Shown here: positions 52,615 to 61,774 of the stretch, in pieces | Numbering within the stretch: position 1 is the first letter of the stretch | Layout of the letters: each line of letters begins with the position of its first letter | DNA from: Yoonia vestfoldensis DSM 16212 | Lineage (GTDB): Bacteria > Pseudomonadota > Alphaproteobacteria > Rhodobacterales > Rhodobacteraceae | Direction of reading: 5' to 3' | Assembly: GCF_000382265.1 (NCBI RefSeq) | Contig: NZ_KB907989.1 | Location: 1-64,000 of the forward strand | Length of the DNA stretch: 64,000 bases | Notes under the pieces: generated by a model | The model's input: only the letters and a program-made list of their open reading frames with translations | Databases searched by the model: none | What the model was told of the DNA's origin: nothing | Translations under genes and position numbers: made by a program

Positions 52615-53943
52615 TCACTTTGGGACGACCGTTGCCACCCTCCCCGTCGCCATCTCCCACCGGCGCACAGCGACGTCGCAATAGACCGGGTCCAGCTCCA
52701 TCGCGAAACAGCGCCGTCCAGCGCGTTCTGCGCCGACCAGTTGGGTGCCGGAACCGCAGAACGGCTCATAGATCAGGTCGCCGGGATCCGAAAACGCCGT
52801 CAGCACTGCCTCGACTAGTGCAACCGGGAACACGGCCGGGTGCGATCCGGCAGCACCCAGCCCGCCCTTATGGCGCATGATCCTGAACACGCTATCGGGG
52901 ATGCGGTGGCTCTGGATTGCGTTGCCGGTGCCGGTCTTGGCATGGACGGTGCCGTCGGCCCCGCGCAGCCCACCGCCGCCGAGGACCTCGCCCGCGTGCT
53001 TGGACGGGACGGTCTTGTTCGGTTTGCGGGGTGCGCGGTTGAAGTGGAAAATGAACTCGTGCGACGGGGCCAGGCGACCGTTCCAGTCGCCCGGCAGGCC
53101 GGGGCCCTGATCCCAGACATACCAGCCAAACCGCCGCCAGCCAGATGTGCGCATCCATTCCACCCATCCTTCCCAATAAGGCTGCCACTCGCTGTCGCGA
53201 TGCACGAGGCCGAGGTTGACCAGCAGTTGCGCTTCGGCGGTGACCGGTGCTGCGGTGAAGACGCCCTGCATCAGCGCATCCCAATCGCCGACCTTTTCCT
53301 TGGCCGCGCCATAGTCGCGCTGCTGGGCATAGGGTGGCGAGGTGAACATCAGAGTTGCCGCCTCATTCTGCATCAACTTGGCGACGGCGGCCGGATCGGT
53401 GGCATCACCGCAGAGCAGTCGGTGCTTGCCCAGCGCCCAGATGTCGCCCGGCTTGGTGATCGGTTCAGTGGGCGGCTCGGGAATGGCGTCGGCCGCCTCG
53501 TCAGAAATCGTGGGGCGGTCGTCGGCATCCGCCAGCAGGGCATTCAGTTCATCCTCGGGTATCCCGATCAGTCCGAGGTCGAAATCCTCGGCCAACAGCG
53601 CCTGCAACTCCTGCAGCAGCATTGCCTCGTCCCAGCCGCCCAGCTCCGTCAACTTGTTGTCGGCGATCCGGTAGGCCCGGCGCTGCGCCTCGGTCAGATG
53701 GCCCAGCACGATGACCGGCGCCTCGGACAGACCGAGGTGGGCGGCGGCAAGCACACGGCCATGGCCTGCGATCAACTCGCCGTCGGCCGCAACCAGCACC
53801 GGCACGGTCCAGCCGAATTCGGCCATGCTGGCGGCGATCTTTGCGACCTGATCGGCGTCGTGGGTCTTGGCGTTGCGGGCATAGGGTTTCAGCCGCGCGA
53901 GGGGCCAATGCTCGATCCGGCCCGGCAGGAGGGGCGCGTTCAT
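52615..53943 (-). CDS. ParB-domain DNA methyltransferase, TSPPY type
   Basis: A 442-aa fusion. Residues 1-110 form a ParB/sulfiredoxin-like nucleotide-binding domain (LKPYARNAKTHDADQVAKIAASMAEFGW, AGHGRVLAAAHLGL). Residues 170-430 form a beta-class methyltransferase with the catalytic TSPPY near 199 preceding SAM motif I (YEPFCGSGTQLVGAERAGRRC) near 395. TSPPY is usual for N4-cytosine enzymes, though some adenine enzymes carry it. The ATG at 53943 overlaps the stop of the next methyltransferase (ATGA); the open frame to 54078 is spurious. No cognate restriction enzyme is visible, so it likely protects phage DNA or is orphan. Confidence 0.9.
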   Translation of the reverse strand: MNAPLLPGRIEHWPLARLKPYARNAKTHDADQVAKIAASMAEFGWTVPVLVAADGELIAGHGRVLAAAHLGLSEAPVIVLGHLTEAQRRAYRIADNKLTELGGWDEAMLLQELQALLAEDFDLGLIGIPEDELNALLADADDRPTISDEAADAIPEPPTEPITKPGDIWALGKHRLLCGDATDPAAVAKLMQNEAATLMFTSPPYAQQRDYGAAKEKVGDWDALMQGVFTAAPVTAEAQLLVNLGLVHRDSEWQPYWEGWVEWMRTSGWRRFGWYVWDQGPGLPGDWNGRLAPSHEFIFHFNRAPRKPNKTVPSKHAGEVLGGGGLRGADGTVHAKTGTGNAIQSHRIPDSVFRIMRHKGGLGAAGSHPAVFPVALVEAVLTAFSDPGDLIYEPFCGSGTQLVGAERAGRRCFAMELDPVYCDVAVRRWEMATGRVATVVPK

Positions 53944-55199
53944 GCCGTCAGCCTCTTGGCCTTCAGCTCGGCGAAGGTTTCTCCGGTGTCGGCCAGAACG
54001 GCATTTGCACTGGTGAAGGACTGCCAGCGCTCGATGGCCACATCGACGTAAGCCGGGTTCAACTCGATCCCGAAGCACACCCGGCCCGTGGTTTCTGCCG
54101 CGATCAGCGTGGTGCCAGATCCCATGAAGGGTTCAAACACCGCCTGACCCGGGCTGGAATTGTTCAGGATCGGGCGGCGCATGCATTCGACCGGCTTCTG
54201 GGTGCCGTGCACGGTGGTCGCGTCCTGGTCCTTGCCAGAGATGTGCCACAGCGTGGTTTGCTTGCGATCCCCTGCCCAATGACCCTTGCCGGTCTTCTTC
54301 ACGGCATACCAGCACGGTTCATGCTGCCAGTGGTAATCGCCACGGCTGAGCACCAGCCGGTCCTTGGCCCAGATGATCTGCGACCGAACGTTGAAACCCG
54401 CAGCCAGCAGGCTTTCGGCCACGGTCGAGGAATGCAGCGCGCCATGCCAGACATAGGCCACGTCGCCGGGGAACAGCGCCCAAGCCTCGCGCCAATCCGC
54501 GCGGTCATCATTCAGCACCTTGCCGGTGCGCTTGGTCTTGGCGGCCCCCGCCTGGTTGCGCCAGCTTGGGTCGTATTCCACGCCATAGGGCGGATCGGTC
54601 ACCATCAGCAGCGGGCGCACATCGCCCAGCAAGCGGCCAACGACATCGGCGGAGGTGCTGTCGCCGCAGATCAGCCGGTGCGACCCGAGCTGCCAGAGGT
54701 CGCCCGCGACTGATACCGGCGTGACCGGTGGCTCTGGAATGTCATCCTCGCCCTCGACCGCACCACCATCCACCTGATCCGGATCGCGCAGCAGGGCGTC
54801 CAGATCCTCGTCGGCGATCCCCAACAGCGACAGGTCGAAATCCTCGGCCAACAGCCCCGCGATCTCGTCGCGCAACATGGCTTCGTCCCATTCGCCCAAC
54901 TCGGTCAGTTTATTGTCCGCGATCCTGTACGCCCGGCGCTCCGCTTCATCCAAATGGCCGAGCCGGATCACCGGTACGTCGGTCAGCCCCAGCATGGTCG
55001 CCGCCAGCACCCGGCCATGACCCGCAATCAGCTCGCCATCGTCGGCCACCAAGCAGGGCACGGTCCAGCCGAACTTGGCCATGCTGGCGGCAATCTTGGC
55101 CACCTGGTCCGTGCCGTGGATCTTGGCATTGCGCGCATAGGGGCGCAGCCTGTCGATCGGCCAGGTTTCAATCTGGCTCGGCGCAAAGACCAGGTCCAT
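53940..55199 (-). CDS. ParB-domain DNA methyltransferase, DPPY type
   Basis: A 419-aa paralogue of its downstream neighbour with the same layout: ParB-like N-terminus (LRPYARNAKIHGTDQVAKIAASMAKFGW, AGHGRVLAATMLGL) and a beta-class methyltransferase with DPPYGVEYD near residue 202 and FEPFMGSGTTLIAAETTGRVC near 358. DPPY points to N6-adenine methylation. I prefer the ATG at 55199 (MDLVFAPSQIETWPIDRL), aligned with the paralogue's start; the frame opens at 55262. The pair is likely a tandem duplication that diverged in target base. Confidence 0.9.
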   Translation of the reverse strand: MDLVFAPSQIETWPIDRLRPYARNAKIHGTDQVAKIAASMAKFGWTVPCLVADDGELIAGHGRVLAATMLGLTDVPVIRLGHLDEAERRAYRIADNKLTELGEWDEAMLRDEIAGLLAEDFDLSLLGIADEDLDALLRDPDQVDGGAVEGEDDIPEPPVTPVSVAGDLWQLGSHRLICGDSTSADVVGRLLGDVRPLLMVTDPPYGVEYDPSWRNQAGAAKTKRTGKVLNDDRADWREAWALFPGDVAYVWHGALHSSTVAESLLAAGFNVRSQIIWAKDRLVLSRGDYHWQHEPCWYAVKKTGKGHWAGDRKQTTLWHISGKDQDATTVHGTQKPVECMRRPILNNSSPGQAVFEPFMGSGTTLIAAETTGRVCFGIELNPAYVDVAIERWQSFTSANAVLADTGETFAELKAKRLTA

Positions 55200-55406
55200 C
55201 GGGTGGCTTTCATGTTGGGCAGGGCGGGCAAGCCGATGCGCGCTGGGCGATGCCAGCGTCACGATCAGGATCCGCGATGTCGGGAAATGAGAAACGCCCG
55301 AGAGGGGTATCCTCCGGGCGCAATTCTTCGATGATCAATGGGTAGGTCAAGGGGGGCAGCTTTGTCAAACGAAAAATGCACTTTGATTCAATGGCTTCGC
55401 AGCAGG

Positions 55407-55564
55407 TGGCTTCCACTGGCTGGCTTCCTGCTTGGTGGCTTCCGCAAGGTGGATTCCCTGGATTCCGCAAAGAATCCAGCGCGCCAAGATCGTGATTCCG
55501 CAAGCCTTTGATATTGAGTCGCTTTTTCCAAGATCACCCAGCAGGTGGATTCCGCCTGGCTTCC
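55407..55564. repeat. Cluster of TGG(A/C)TTCC short repeats
   Basis: Seven exact copies of TGG(A/C)TTCC start at 55407, 55421, 55436, 55450, 55459, 55546 and 55557. A near copy TGATTCC starts at 55493 and an inverted copy GAATCCA at 55472. The first five are 9-15 bp apart. They lie in the non-coding gap (55200-55643) between the divergent ParB-methyltransferases and the GHKL cassette, so they may be an operator array or a binding site for a ParB-like or receiver protein. I see no gene in this gap. Confidence 0.6.
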
Positions 55565-55643
55565 CCGGTGAAACTGCCTGTCGCTAGCGAAACGCCGCGC
55601 TGCGCCCCCCCGCATACGTTTCGGACGAGGGAGGAACCATGCC

Positions 55644-55862
55644 ATGGGGGGCAGAAACGTGCATCCAAGCTGGACTTCCGCCATACAATCGTTGCGGCGA
55701 AAACTCGCTAGTCGGATTGCCCACATGGCATGCCGTGTTGTTACGACTGTGCGGACGACAGTTCAACACTACCAGCTTGGCAGACGCAAGCTTAGCAGTT
55801 ACCTTCGGTATCAAAGAGACGCGGGCACTCTTACTAATCAGAAAGTCGGGCAATACTTCTAG
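55644..55862 (+). CDS. Small basic protein, possibly coupled to the GHKL gene
   Basis: A 72-aa Arg/Lys-rich frame whose TAG stop overlaps the GTG start of the GHKL protein (taGTGg), an arrangement typical of translational coupling. GGAGG lies 9-14 bases upstream of the ATG. A competing frame starts at 55639. No family is recognised; a small DNA-binding regulator would fit but is a guess. Confidence 0.35.
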   Translation: MGGRNVHPSWTSAIQSLRRKLASRIAHMACRVVTTVRTTVQHYQLGRRKLSSYLRYQRDAGTLTNQKVGQYF

Positions 55863-58828
55863 TGGCAAAGTTTCACATCAGAGCAAGAACCATAGATCTT
55901 CTTGGTCGGCAGCAAATCGCTAACATTTCTACAGCAATAAGTGAGCTATTCAAAAATGCTCATGATGCTTATGCCACGACCGTTGAGGTCGATTACTTTC
56001 GGGACGATGGGCTGTTTGTCTTAAGAGACGACGGCCTCGGGATGACCGAAAAGGACTTTGAAGATCGCTGGCTCACACTTGGTACTGACAGCAAAGTCGG
56101 ATCGTTTGCTGGCTTAAAACGTCCCCCAGTAGATAGCGCTCAAGATATACGTCCGCTGCTTGGCGAGAAGGGCATAGGACGCCTCGCAATCGCGGTCATC
56201 GGAAGGCAGGTGCTTGTACTAACTCGCGCAAAAGTCGACGGAAAAGCTGAAGAGAGCATTACCGCTGCATACATCCATTGGGGGCTATTTGAGCTTCCTG
56301 GAATCGACCTCGACGAAATAGTCATTCCGCTTGAAACCTTCAGAGCCGATACGCTACCCAATTTTGATGACGTCCAAGCGATGGTAGCAAATGCTCGGGA
56401 TAACCTTAAAAACCTATCAAGTCGTATAGACGAGAAGGTTGCTGAAACGATCTTCGAGGACATGAACGCTTTTACAGTTGATCCTCGCGATGCAGCGACG
56501 TACCTAGGCCATCCTTCCTTCGACTTGGACGGCTCTGGAACACATTTCTATATTCTGCCTGCTGATGAAATCATCCAAGAAGATATTGATGATCGGGATG
56601 AATCAACCAAGGCTACAAGGTTCGAAAAAAACCTCATTGGTTTCACAAATACTATGACACCGGACTTTCGGAAGCCGAAGATCATAACCAGATTTAGGGA
56701 TCATGTAGACGAAGGAGAACCTCTAGAGAGAGTTGGCGAAAAAGCCTTCTTCAGTCCTGACGAGTTCAGGCACGTGGATCATCATTTCCGAGGACGCTTC
56801 GATGAGTATGGTCAATTTCGAGGGAAGGTCGGCGTGTACCAAATGCTCCCAACGGAATATGTACTCAACTGGCAAAACTCTGACGGCAAACCGACTAGTT
56901 GTGGTCCATTCGAATTTTCGATGGCTGTAATACAGCCAACGTCAATTGACTCGTTGGTTGAACCGAATGAGCACGCTAAAATCAAACATAAACTTGCTCG
57001 CTTTGGCGGTGTTTACATCTACAAAGATGGTGTGCGCGTTCAACCATACGGCGGGCCTGACTTTGATTTCCTAGATGTCGAACGCAGACGAACCTTAAGA
57101 GCAGCAACGGCATACTACTCTTTTAGGAACATTATGGGGGCAGTCGAACTAACCTCCCGGGACAACCCTAACTTAGTCGAAAAAGCTGGAAGGGAAGGTT
57201 TTCGAGACGACAAGGCCTATCGACAGTTTAGAAGTATGCTGATCAACTTCTTCATACAATCGGCGGCGGACTTCTTTCGGGAAAAAGGCAAATACTCTGA
57301 GGAATGGACTGAGAAACGCTATGAACTTCAACATCTCGATGAAGTCCGAAAGAAGCGAGAGAAGCAGTCAAAGGGCAAGAAAGACAAGTTTGGCGAACAG
57401 CTAGAGGCATTTTTTAAGGTCGTAGACTCAGGGCAACTGCCAACAACCATATCCAATACCGTGTCAGAGTTTGAAGCGAACGTGCTTTCCGAACTCGAAA
57501 GCAAAAAGACGCCACAACTTAAGGCGCTTGCGATTGGTCGCCTGGAGGCTGAAGCAAAATTGCGTTTGGATCAGCTTCGCAAGGAGCATGCTATTTCAAA
57601 ACCACGAGGTGTTGGTCTCAACACTGAATTACGAAACAACTGGGAGGCCTACCAAACAGAAATTGGCCGGATAACAAGCGATCTGGTGTTGCCTGCCGAG
57701 AAGACGATCGAGAGCATTGTTACAACAACCGTAAAAAACAACAAACTGAACCTTGAGCCGGGACTGCGGCTGAATGCAGCTGTCCAAAAGCACACGAAAG
57801 AGACCCTTTCATCCATGAAATCCCTGCGGACACAGACGGAAGAGACCCTCACCGACCTGACACGCACAGTAAGAGAAACAACAAAAAGCAGCTTCCGAAC
57901 CGTATCGAAAGTCGTTGATGAAGTCCTTGCTGAACTGGAGTCCGTCAAAGGTAAAAAGCAAGCAGAGTTCGATTTCTCAAAACAGCGTGAGGCTTTCGAA
58001 ACCTTAGTAGCTGACGCTTTCGAAGAAGAAGGCGAAAAACTGCGGAAAATCTACAGTCAGCTCGAAGCCGTTCTCTCATCGACCCAATCCAACGGCTCAG
58101 ATATGGTTGAAGTCACTGAAGCGCTGGAAGAGGAAGTCGTCGCTCTTCGCGAACGACAAGAGGTTGATTTCGAGCTAGCCCAAATTGGGATGGCACTTAA
58201 TACGATCAATCATGAGTTTGGCAAGACCGCTGGCAGCTTACGCGATGGCCTCAGACGCATGAAGTCCTGGGCGCAAGCCAATCCTGACATGAAGCGCCTC
58301 TACGATGATATGCGCGTCAATTTTGATCATCTGGACAGCTACTTGGCCTTGTTCAACCCGCTCGACCGAAAGCTACAGTCGACCGCCGTCGACATCAAAG
58401 GCAGTGACATATTTCGATTTGTGTCTGACTTGTTTGAAAAGCGGCTCAAACGTCACAACGTGCAGCTGGTGGCGGACGAGGGGTTTAAGGCCCATACTCT
58501 TCATGGGTTTCACGCAGACTTTTATCCTGTGTTCGTCAACTTGATTGATAATGCGATCTATTGGGCGTCTAGCGCCAGAAAAGACGTAGGCATCATTGAA
58601 CTAATTGAAGATAATGGAGACCTTTGTGTCAGGGACAACGGTCGTGGGGTGAGTAGCATTGATGTCAGGAACATTTTTGAACTTAACTTTACTCGCAAGC
58701 CGGGCGGTAGAGGTATGGGGCTGCATATTTCAAGGCAGGCGCTTGGTCGACTTGGGTACGAACTGAACATAGATCCACCAACGCCCAATTCTGGTGCCTG
58801 TTTCCGTATTTCAAAGATGTCTCAATAA
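55862..58828 (+). CDS. Dual GHKL ATPase: MutL/MORC-like N-terminus and histidine-kinase C-terminus
   Basis: A 988-aa protein with a GTG start. The N-terminal GHKL ATPase shows ELFKNAHDA (27-36), DDGLGM (near 57) and GEKGIGRLA (near 101), as in MutL/MORC/Hsp90-like proteins. A long charged coiled coil spans about 490-770. Then comes a DHp-like helix with NHEFGKTAGSLRDGL, where H784 is the probable phospho-acceptor, and a second GHKL domain with NLIDNAIYW (near 895), DNGRG (near 926) and GRGMG (near 951), that is, a histidine-kinase core. No membrane segment is seen, so it should sense something in the cytoplasm. The next gene encodes a receiver-like partner. AT-rich composition suggests transfer. 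GHKL ATPases linked to restriction-modification genes are known, but I cannot name this arrangement. Confidence 0.82.
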   Translation: MAKFHIRARTIDLLGRQQIANISTAISELFKNAHDAYATTVEVDYFRDDGLFVLRDDGLGMTEKDFEDRWLTLGTDSKVGSFAGLKRPPVDSAQDIRPLLGEKGIGRLAIAVIGRQVLVLTRAKVDGKAEESITAAYIHWGLFELPGIDLDEIVIPLETFRADTLPNFDDVQAMVANARDNLKNLSSRIDEKVAETIFEDMNAFTVDPRDAATYLGHPSFDLDGSGTHFYILPADEIIQEDIDDRDESTKATRFEKNLIGFTNTMTPDFRKPKIITRFRDHVDEGEPLERVGEKAFFSPDEFRHVDHHFRGRFDEYGQFRGKVGVYQMLPTEYVLNWQNSDGKPTSCGPFEFSMAVIQPTSIDSLVEPNEHAKIKHKLARFGGVYIYKDGVRVQPYGGPDFDFLDVERRRTLRAATAYYSFRNIMGAVELTSRDNPNLVEKAGREGFRDDKAYRQFRSMLINFFIQSAADFFREKGKYSEEWTEKRYELQHLDEVRKKREKQSKGKKDKFGEQLEAFFKVVDSGQLPTTISNTVSEFEANVLSELESKKTPQLKALAIGRLEAEAKLRLDQLRKEHAISKPRGVGLNTELRNNWEAYQTEIGRITSDLVLPAEKTIESIVTTTVKNNKLNLEPGLRLNAAVQKHTKETLSSMKSLRTQTEETLTDLTRTVRETTKSSFRTVSKVVDEVLAELESVKGKKQAEFDFSKQREAFETLVADAFEEEGEKLRKIYSQLEAVLSSTQSNGSDMVEVTEALEEEVVALRERQEVDFELAQIGMALNTINHEFGKTAGSLRDGLRRMKSWAQANPDMKRLYDDMRVNFDHLDSYLALFNPLDRKLQSTAVDIKGSDIFRFVSDLFEKRLKRHNVQLVADEGFKAHTLHGFHADFYPVFVNLIDNAIYWASSARKDVGIIELIEDNGDLCVRDNGRGVSSIDVRNIFELNFTRKPGGRGMGLHISRQALGRLGYELNIDPPTPNSGACFRISKMSQ

Positions 58829-58841
58829 AAGATTTGATCAG

Positions 58842-60506
58842 ATGAATTTTGCAGACGACCAATACAAAGCCGCCAGCTCCTTCGCGTATACAATGATCGT
58901 AGTGGACGACGAACCTGTAGATGACCCCGCCGAACCAGGACCGGCCCTTGAGGTTAAGACGCCTGGTAGGCGCGATGCTGCAGCCGCCAAGAAGGTTGAT
59001 CAGAAGACTGAAGCACAACGCTCACATCCGCTAGACGCAAAAGGGTTGATAAAGAGCGCCCTAGACTTGGGGCTTGTCTGCTCGGTTGTTAATCCGAGTG
59101 GTGATGAAGGTAGTGTAGCAAAAAGTGTCGCTAAGGCCTCCTTGAGAGCTGATATTGTATCCTTAGACTGGCACATGAATCACGGTGATGATGGGGAACT
59201 AGCATCCGAGATTATTCAGGAAATTCTTTGTGGAGATGAGGCCATTGGAGGACGCCTGAGATTGATTGCGATCTACACGGGCAACAAGGATCAGAATGGC
59301 ATCCTGGAAAAAATTGCTGAGAGGATCAACGCCGCAAAAGACATTTCAGACACGGTTATCAAGGACGGTAAAGTGCTCGTTAATTCGACTGGCCTACGTT
59401 TGGTGTGGCTTGAAAAATCGTTGGGCAATAAAAAATTGGCGAGTGCCGTCTCTGAAAAACAGCTTCCAAAGCAATTGTTGAAATCGTTTGCGGATCTCTC
59501 AAACGGTCTACTATCAAACGTCGCTCTTGCAACGATTTCAGCTATGCGGGACTCAACGCACCATGTACTGAGCAAGTTCTCGTCTGATCTTGATGGCCCG
59601 TTCTTCCACCATCGGGCTCTCTTAGAAAATTCTTCCGATTCTATGGATTATGCAGTTTCAATCGTCATGAGCGCTATGAAGTCTGAAGTTAACAAGTCTC
59701 AAATTGCTGAGCAGTACACAACAATTAATGCCATTAAGCGACGGCTTGAAGCGGCTGGAACCGATAGCTTGATACTGCGCTACATAAAAGAGGGAGCTGA
59801 AAAACAGTTTCATTTTTCTTTGGATGACATTTTGACCATCATTGAGAGCAAAGAGGATAAGTGGCCGGCCGACATCTTAACTTCTGCAAAGGAACGAAAA
59901 GAAAATAATAGCAACGCGAAGCCTCCTCACCCAAGTTTTAAAAGCGACTTTTCAACTGTTTTTTCCGAATCCAGGGATGATGCCAGTCAATCAATGATGC
60001 GTTTTTCATTCTTAAGCAGTTCGAATTCAAGCGAGTTAAGCAAAGTAAGTCGTAGCGTACTGCCAAAGCTTGGACTTGGTTCAGTTCTCCATTCAGAGAA
60101 AAGTGGATACCTACTATGTTTGCAAGCTTCCTGTGATGCAGCCCGTGGCGATGGACTGTTTTTCTTTGTGCCACTAGATATTTCAAAAAGCTCCCCACAT
60201 GTTGTGGTCCCTCATCTTAACTCGAAGGGCGAGCCCAATTATATCGGTCTTGCAGTGCCACCAAATTGTTACACAAAATCTTTGACGATAAATTTTGGGG
60301 ACATTGATCCCGCAGACGGCGGCGTTACGGTAAATTTTGACGTATCAAAGAACATTTTCCACGTTCTTTGCAGCGAGAAGAACGAATATCGCTGGCTAGC
60401 AAACTTAAAGTATAAAAGAGCGCTAAGAATTTCGCAGGACGTCAGTCAACAGATGTCCAGGATTGGCTTTGATGAGTTTGAACCTTTCAGGGAAAAGAGA
60501 TCCTGA
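58842..60506 (+). CDS. Receiver-like response regulator with unknown C-terminal domain
   Basis: A 554-aa protein starting at the ATG at 58842, 13 bp after the GHKL gene. The N-terminal 160 residues look like a divergent receiver domain: acidic pocket MIVVDDE (D22, D23), a long insertion, then ADIVSLDWHMNHGDDGE with the likely phospho-acceptor D109, and LIAIYTGNKD matching the Thr/Ser switch. This resembles the Response_reg_2 type found in conflict systems. The remaining 390 residues, including a beta-rich end (GDGLFFFVPLDIS, YIGLAVPPN, LTINFGDIDP), match nothing I know and should be the output domain. It probably takes a phosphate from H784 of the upstream protein. Confidence 0.7.
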   Translation: MNFADDQYKAASSFAYTMIVVDDEPVDDPAEPGPALEVKTPGRRDAAAAKKVDQKTEAQRSHPLDAKGLIKSALDLGLVCSVVNPSGDEGSVAKSVAKASLRADIVSLDWHMNHGDDGELASEIIQEILCGDEAIGGRLRLIAIYTGNKDQNGILEKIAERINAAKDISDTVIKDGKVLVNSTGLRLVWLEKSLGNKKLASAVSEKQLPKQLLKSFADLSNGLLSNVALATISAMRDSTHHVLSKFSSDLDGPFFHHRALLENSSDSMDYAVSIVMSAMKSEVNKSQIAEQYTTINAIKRRLEAAGTDSLILRYIKEGAEKQFHFSLDDILTIIESKEDKWPADILTSAKERKENNSNAKPPHPSFKSDFSTVFSESRDDASQSMMRFSFLSSSNSSELSKVSRSVLPKLGLGSVLHSEKSGYLLCLQASCDAARGDGLFFFVPLDISKSSPHVVVPHLNSKGEPNYIGLAVPPNCYTKSLTINFGDIDPADGGVTVNFDVSKNIFHVLCSEKNEYRWLANLKYKRALRISQDVSQQMSRIGFDEFEPFREKRS

Positions 60507-60533
60507 TTCCTTACTGCAGAAGCTGAGCGGAAA

Positions 60534-61628
60534 TCATTCTGCGTTGGTCAGTGACTTTGATATTTCAATTGCGTGACGCCTAATGAATTCTGGGGGTAAC
60601 GCGTTACCGATCATAAGAGCAACCTTTCCGCGACCTTCAGTGAGGTCAAACCGATAGTCGGCAGGGAACGTTTGGAACAGTGCGGCTTCACGCAGGCTTA
60701 TTGCACGGTCTTCCTCTGGGTGAAGATATCGCCCTTTCGATGGATTGCCGCAGCCACCAGTCATCGTAGGCGAAACTCTGTCCCAAGACATGCGTCCATA
60801 AACATCACGAAAACCAGACTTTTTGTCTTTATGACATTCAAGTACCAAATGTTCAGGTAGCGATGTTCTCGACCCGCCGTCCTTAGGTATATTGCGAATA
60901 ATCTCCGCCACATGAGCAGCCCTGTTTGGAATATGGTCATGCAGCGGGTCACCCGCCTCACCAACTGGTGCAAGACGAACAGCTTCGAGGCATTTTCGGA
61001 CAGTAATGGTTTCTGATTTTTCGGCTTGCTTGACTTGGCCAGTCTTGGACGCAAGTAAAATCATCCGGTAACGGCGCTGAGGTACACCGTATTCTGAAGC
61101 ATCCTCGACCCTTACGTTCTTGCGCCCCACTTTATAACCTAGGATAGAAATTCTCTTCAAGAACGTCTTCATCCGGTTGTCTTGTGCTAGAGCTGGCACA
61201 TTCTCCATCATGATTGATCGAGGTGAAATCGCCTCAACAATTCTCAGAAACTCAAATAGAAGATCGTTGCGGTCATCTGCAACCGCTTTAGATTTTTTTC
61301 GTGTTCTCAGCGTTGAGAAACCCTGACATGGAGGGCATCCAGCCAATAGGTCGAGCTCACCTCGCTTTAATCCGATACGCTTTAGAAGCTCGACAGCGCC
61401 AAGTTCACGTATGTCTTTGTTAAAACAAAAAACATCAGGATGATTCATTCGATATGTCGCCGCAGGAGTTTTCTCTAATTCTACGCCAGCAAGCACCTTG
61501 AAACCCGCTTGTCTTAGACCAAGCGTCAACCCGCCTGCGCCGCTAAAGAGATCCACGGCAGTCAGGTGATTGAGCCCATCTGGCCCTGATTGATTGCCAG
61601 CAACCGGTTCGGCTTTCCCTGTCCTCAA
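60534..61628 (-). CDS. C5-cytosine DNA methyltransferase of the cassette
   Basis: A 364-aa Dcm-type enzyme. Motif I VDLFSGAGGLTLG (near 25-37), catalytic motif IV GCPPCQGFSTLR (Cys near 99), motif VI MMENVPAL (near 141), motif VIII QRRYRMIL and motif X GNALPPEF near the C-terminus are all present. The target site is unknown. It converges on the receiver gene with only 27 bp between stops. It has the same AT-rich composition as the cassette, and no restriction endonuclease is nearby. It likely marks host DNA for the GHKL/receiver pair, by analogy with methylase-linked defence systems. The 61629-61774 gap is AT-rich and probably holds its promoter. Confidence 0.88.
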   Translation of the reverse strand: MRTGKAEPVAGNQSGPDGLNHLTAVDLFSGAGGLTLGLRQAGFKVLAGVELEKTPAATYRMNHPDVFCFNKDIRELGAVELLKRIGLKRGELDLLAGCPPCQGFSTLRTRKKSKAVADDRNDLLFEFLRIVEAISPRSIMMENVPALAQDNRMKTFLKRISILGYKVGRKNVRVEDASEYGVPQRRYRMILLASKTGQVKQAEKSETITVRKCLEAVRLAPVGEAGDPLHDHIPNRAAHVAEIIRNIPKDGGSRTSLPEHLVLECHKDKKSGFRDVYGRMSWDRVSPTMTGGCGNPSKGRYLHPEEDRAISLREAALFQTFPADYRFDLTEGRGKVALMIGNALPPEFIRRHAIEISKSLTNAE

Positions 61629-61774
61629 AGTATTCCGCCTAACTGTTTGAAATTAAATAATAATATTTTTATGCAACTTTACCCTCAGCCCAATCTATTC
61701 TCAAGTCGTTTTTGGTCTCGTTGTTCCTCACGGTGTATTTTTGCTGCCATTGGAACATTTGTGTTCCTCAATCT

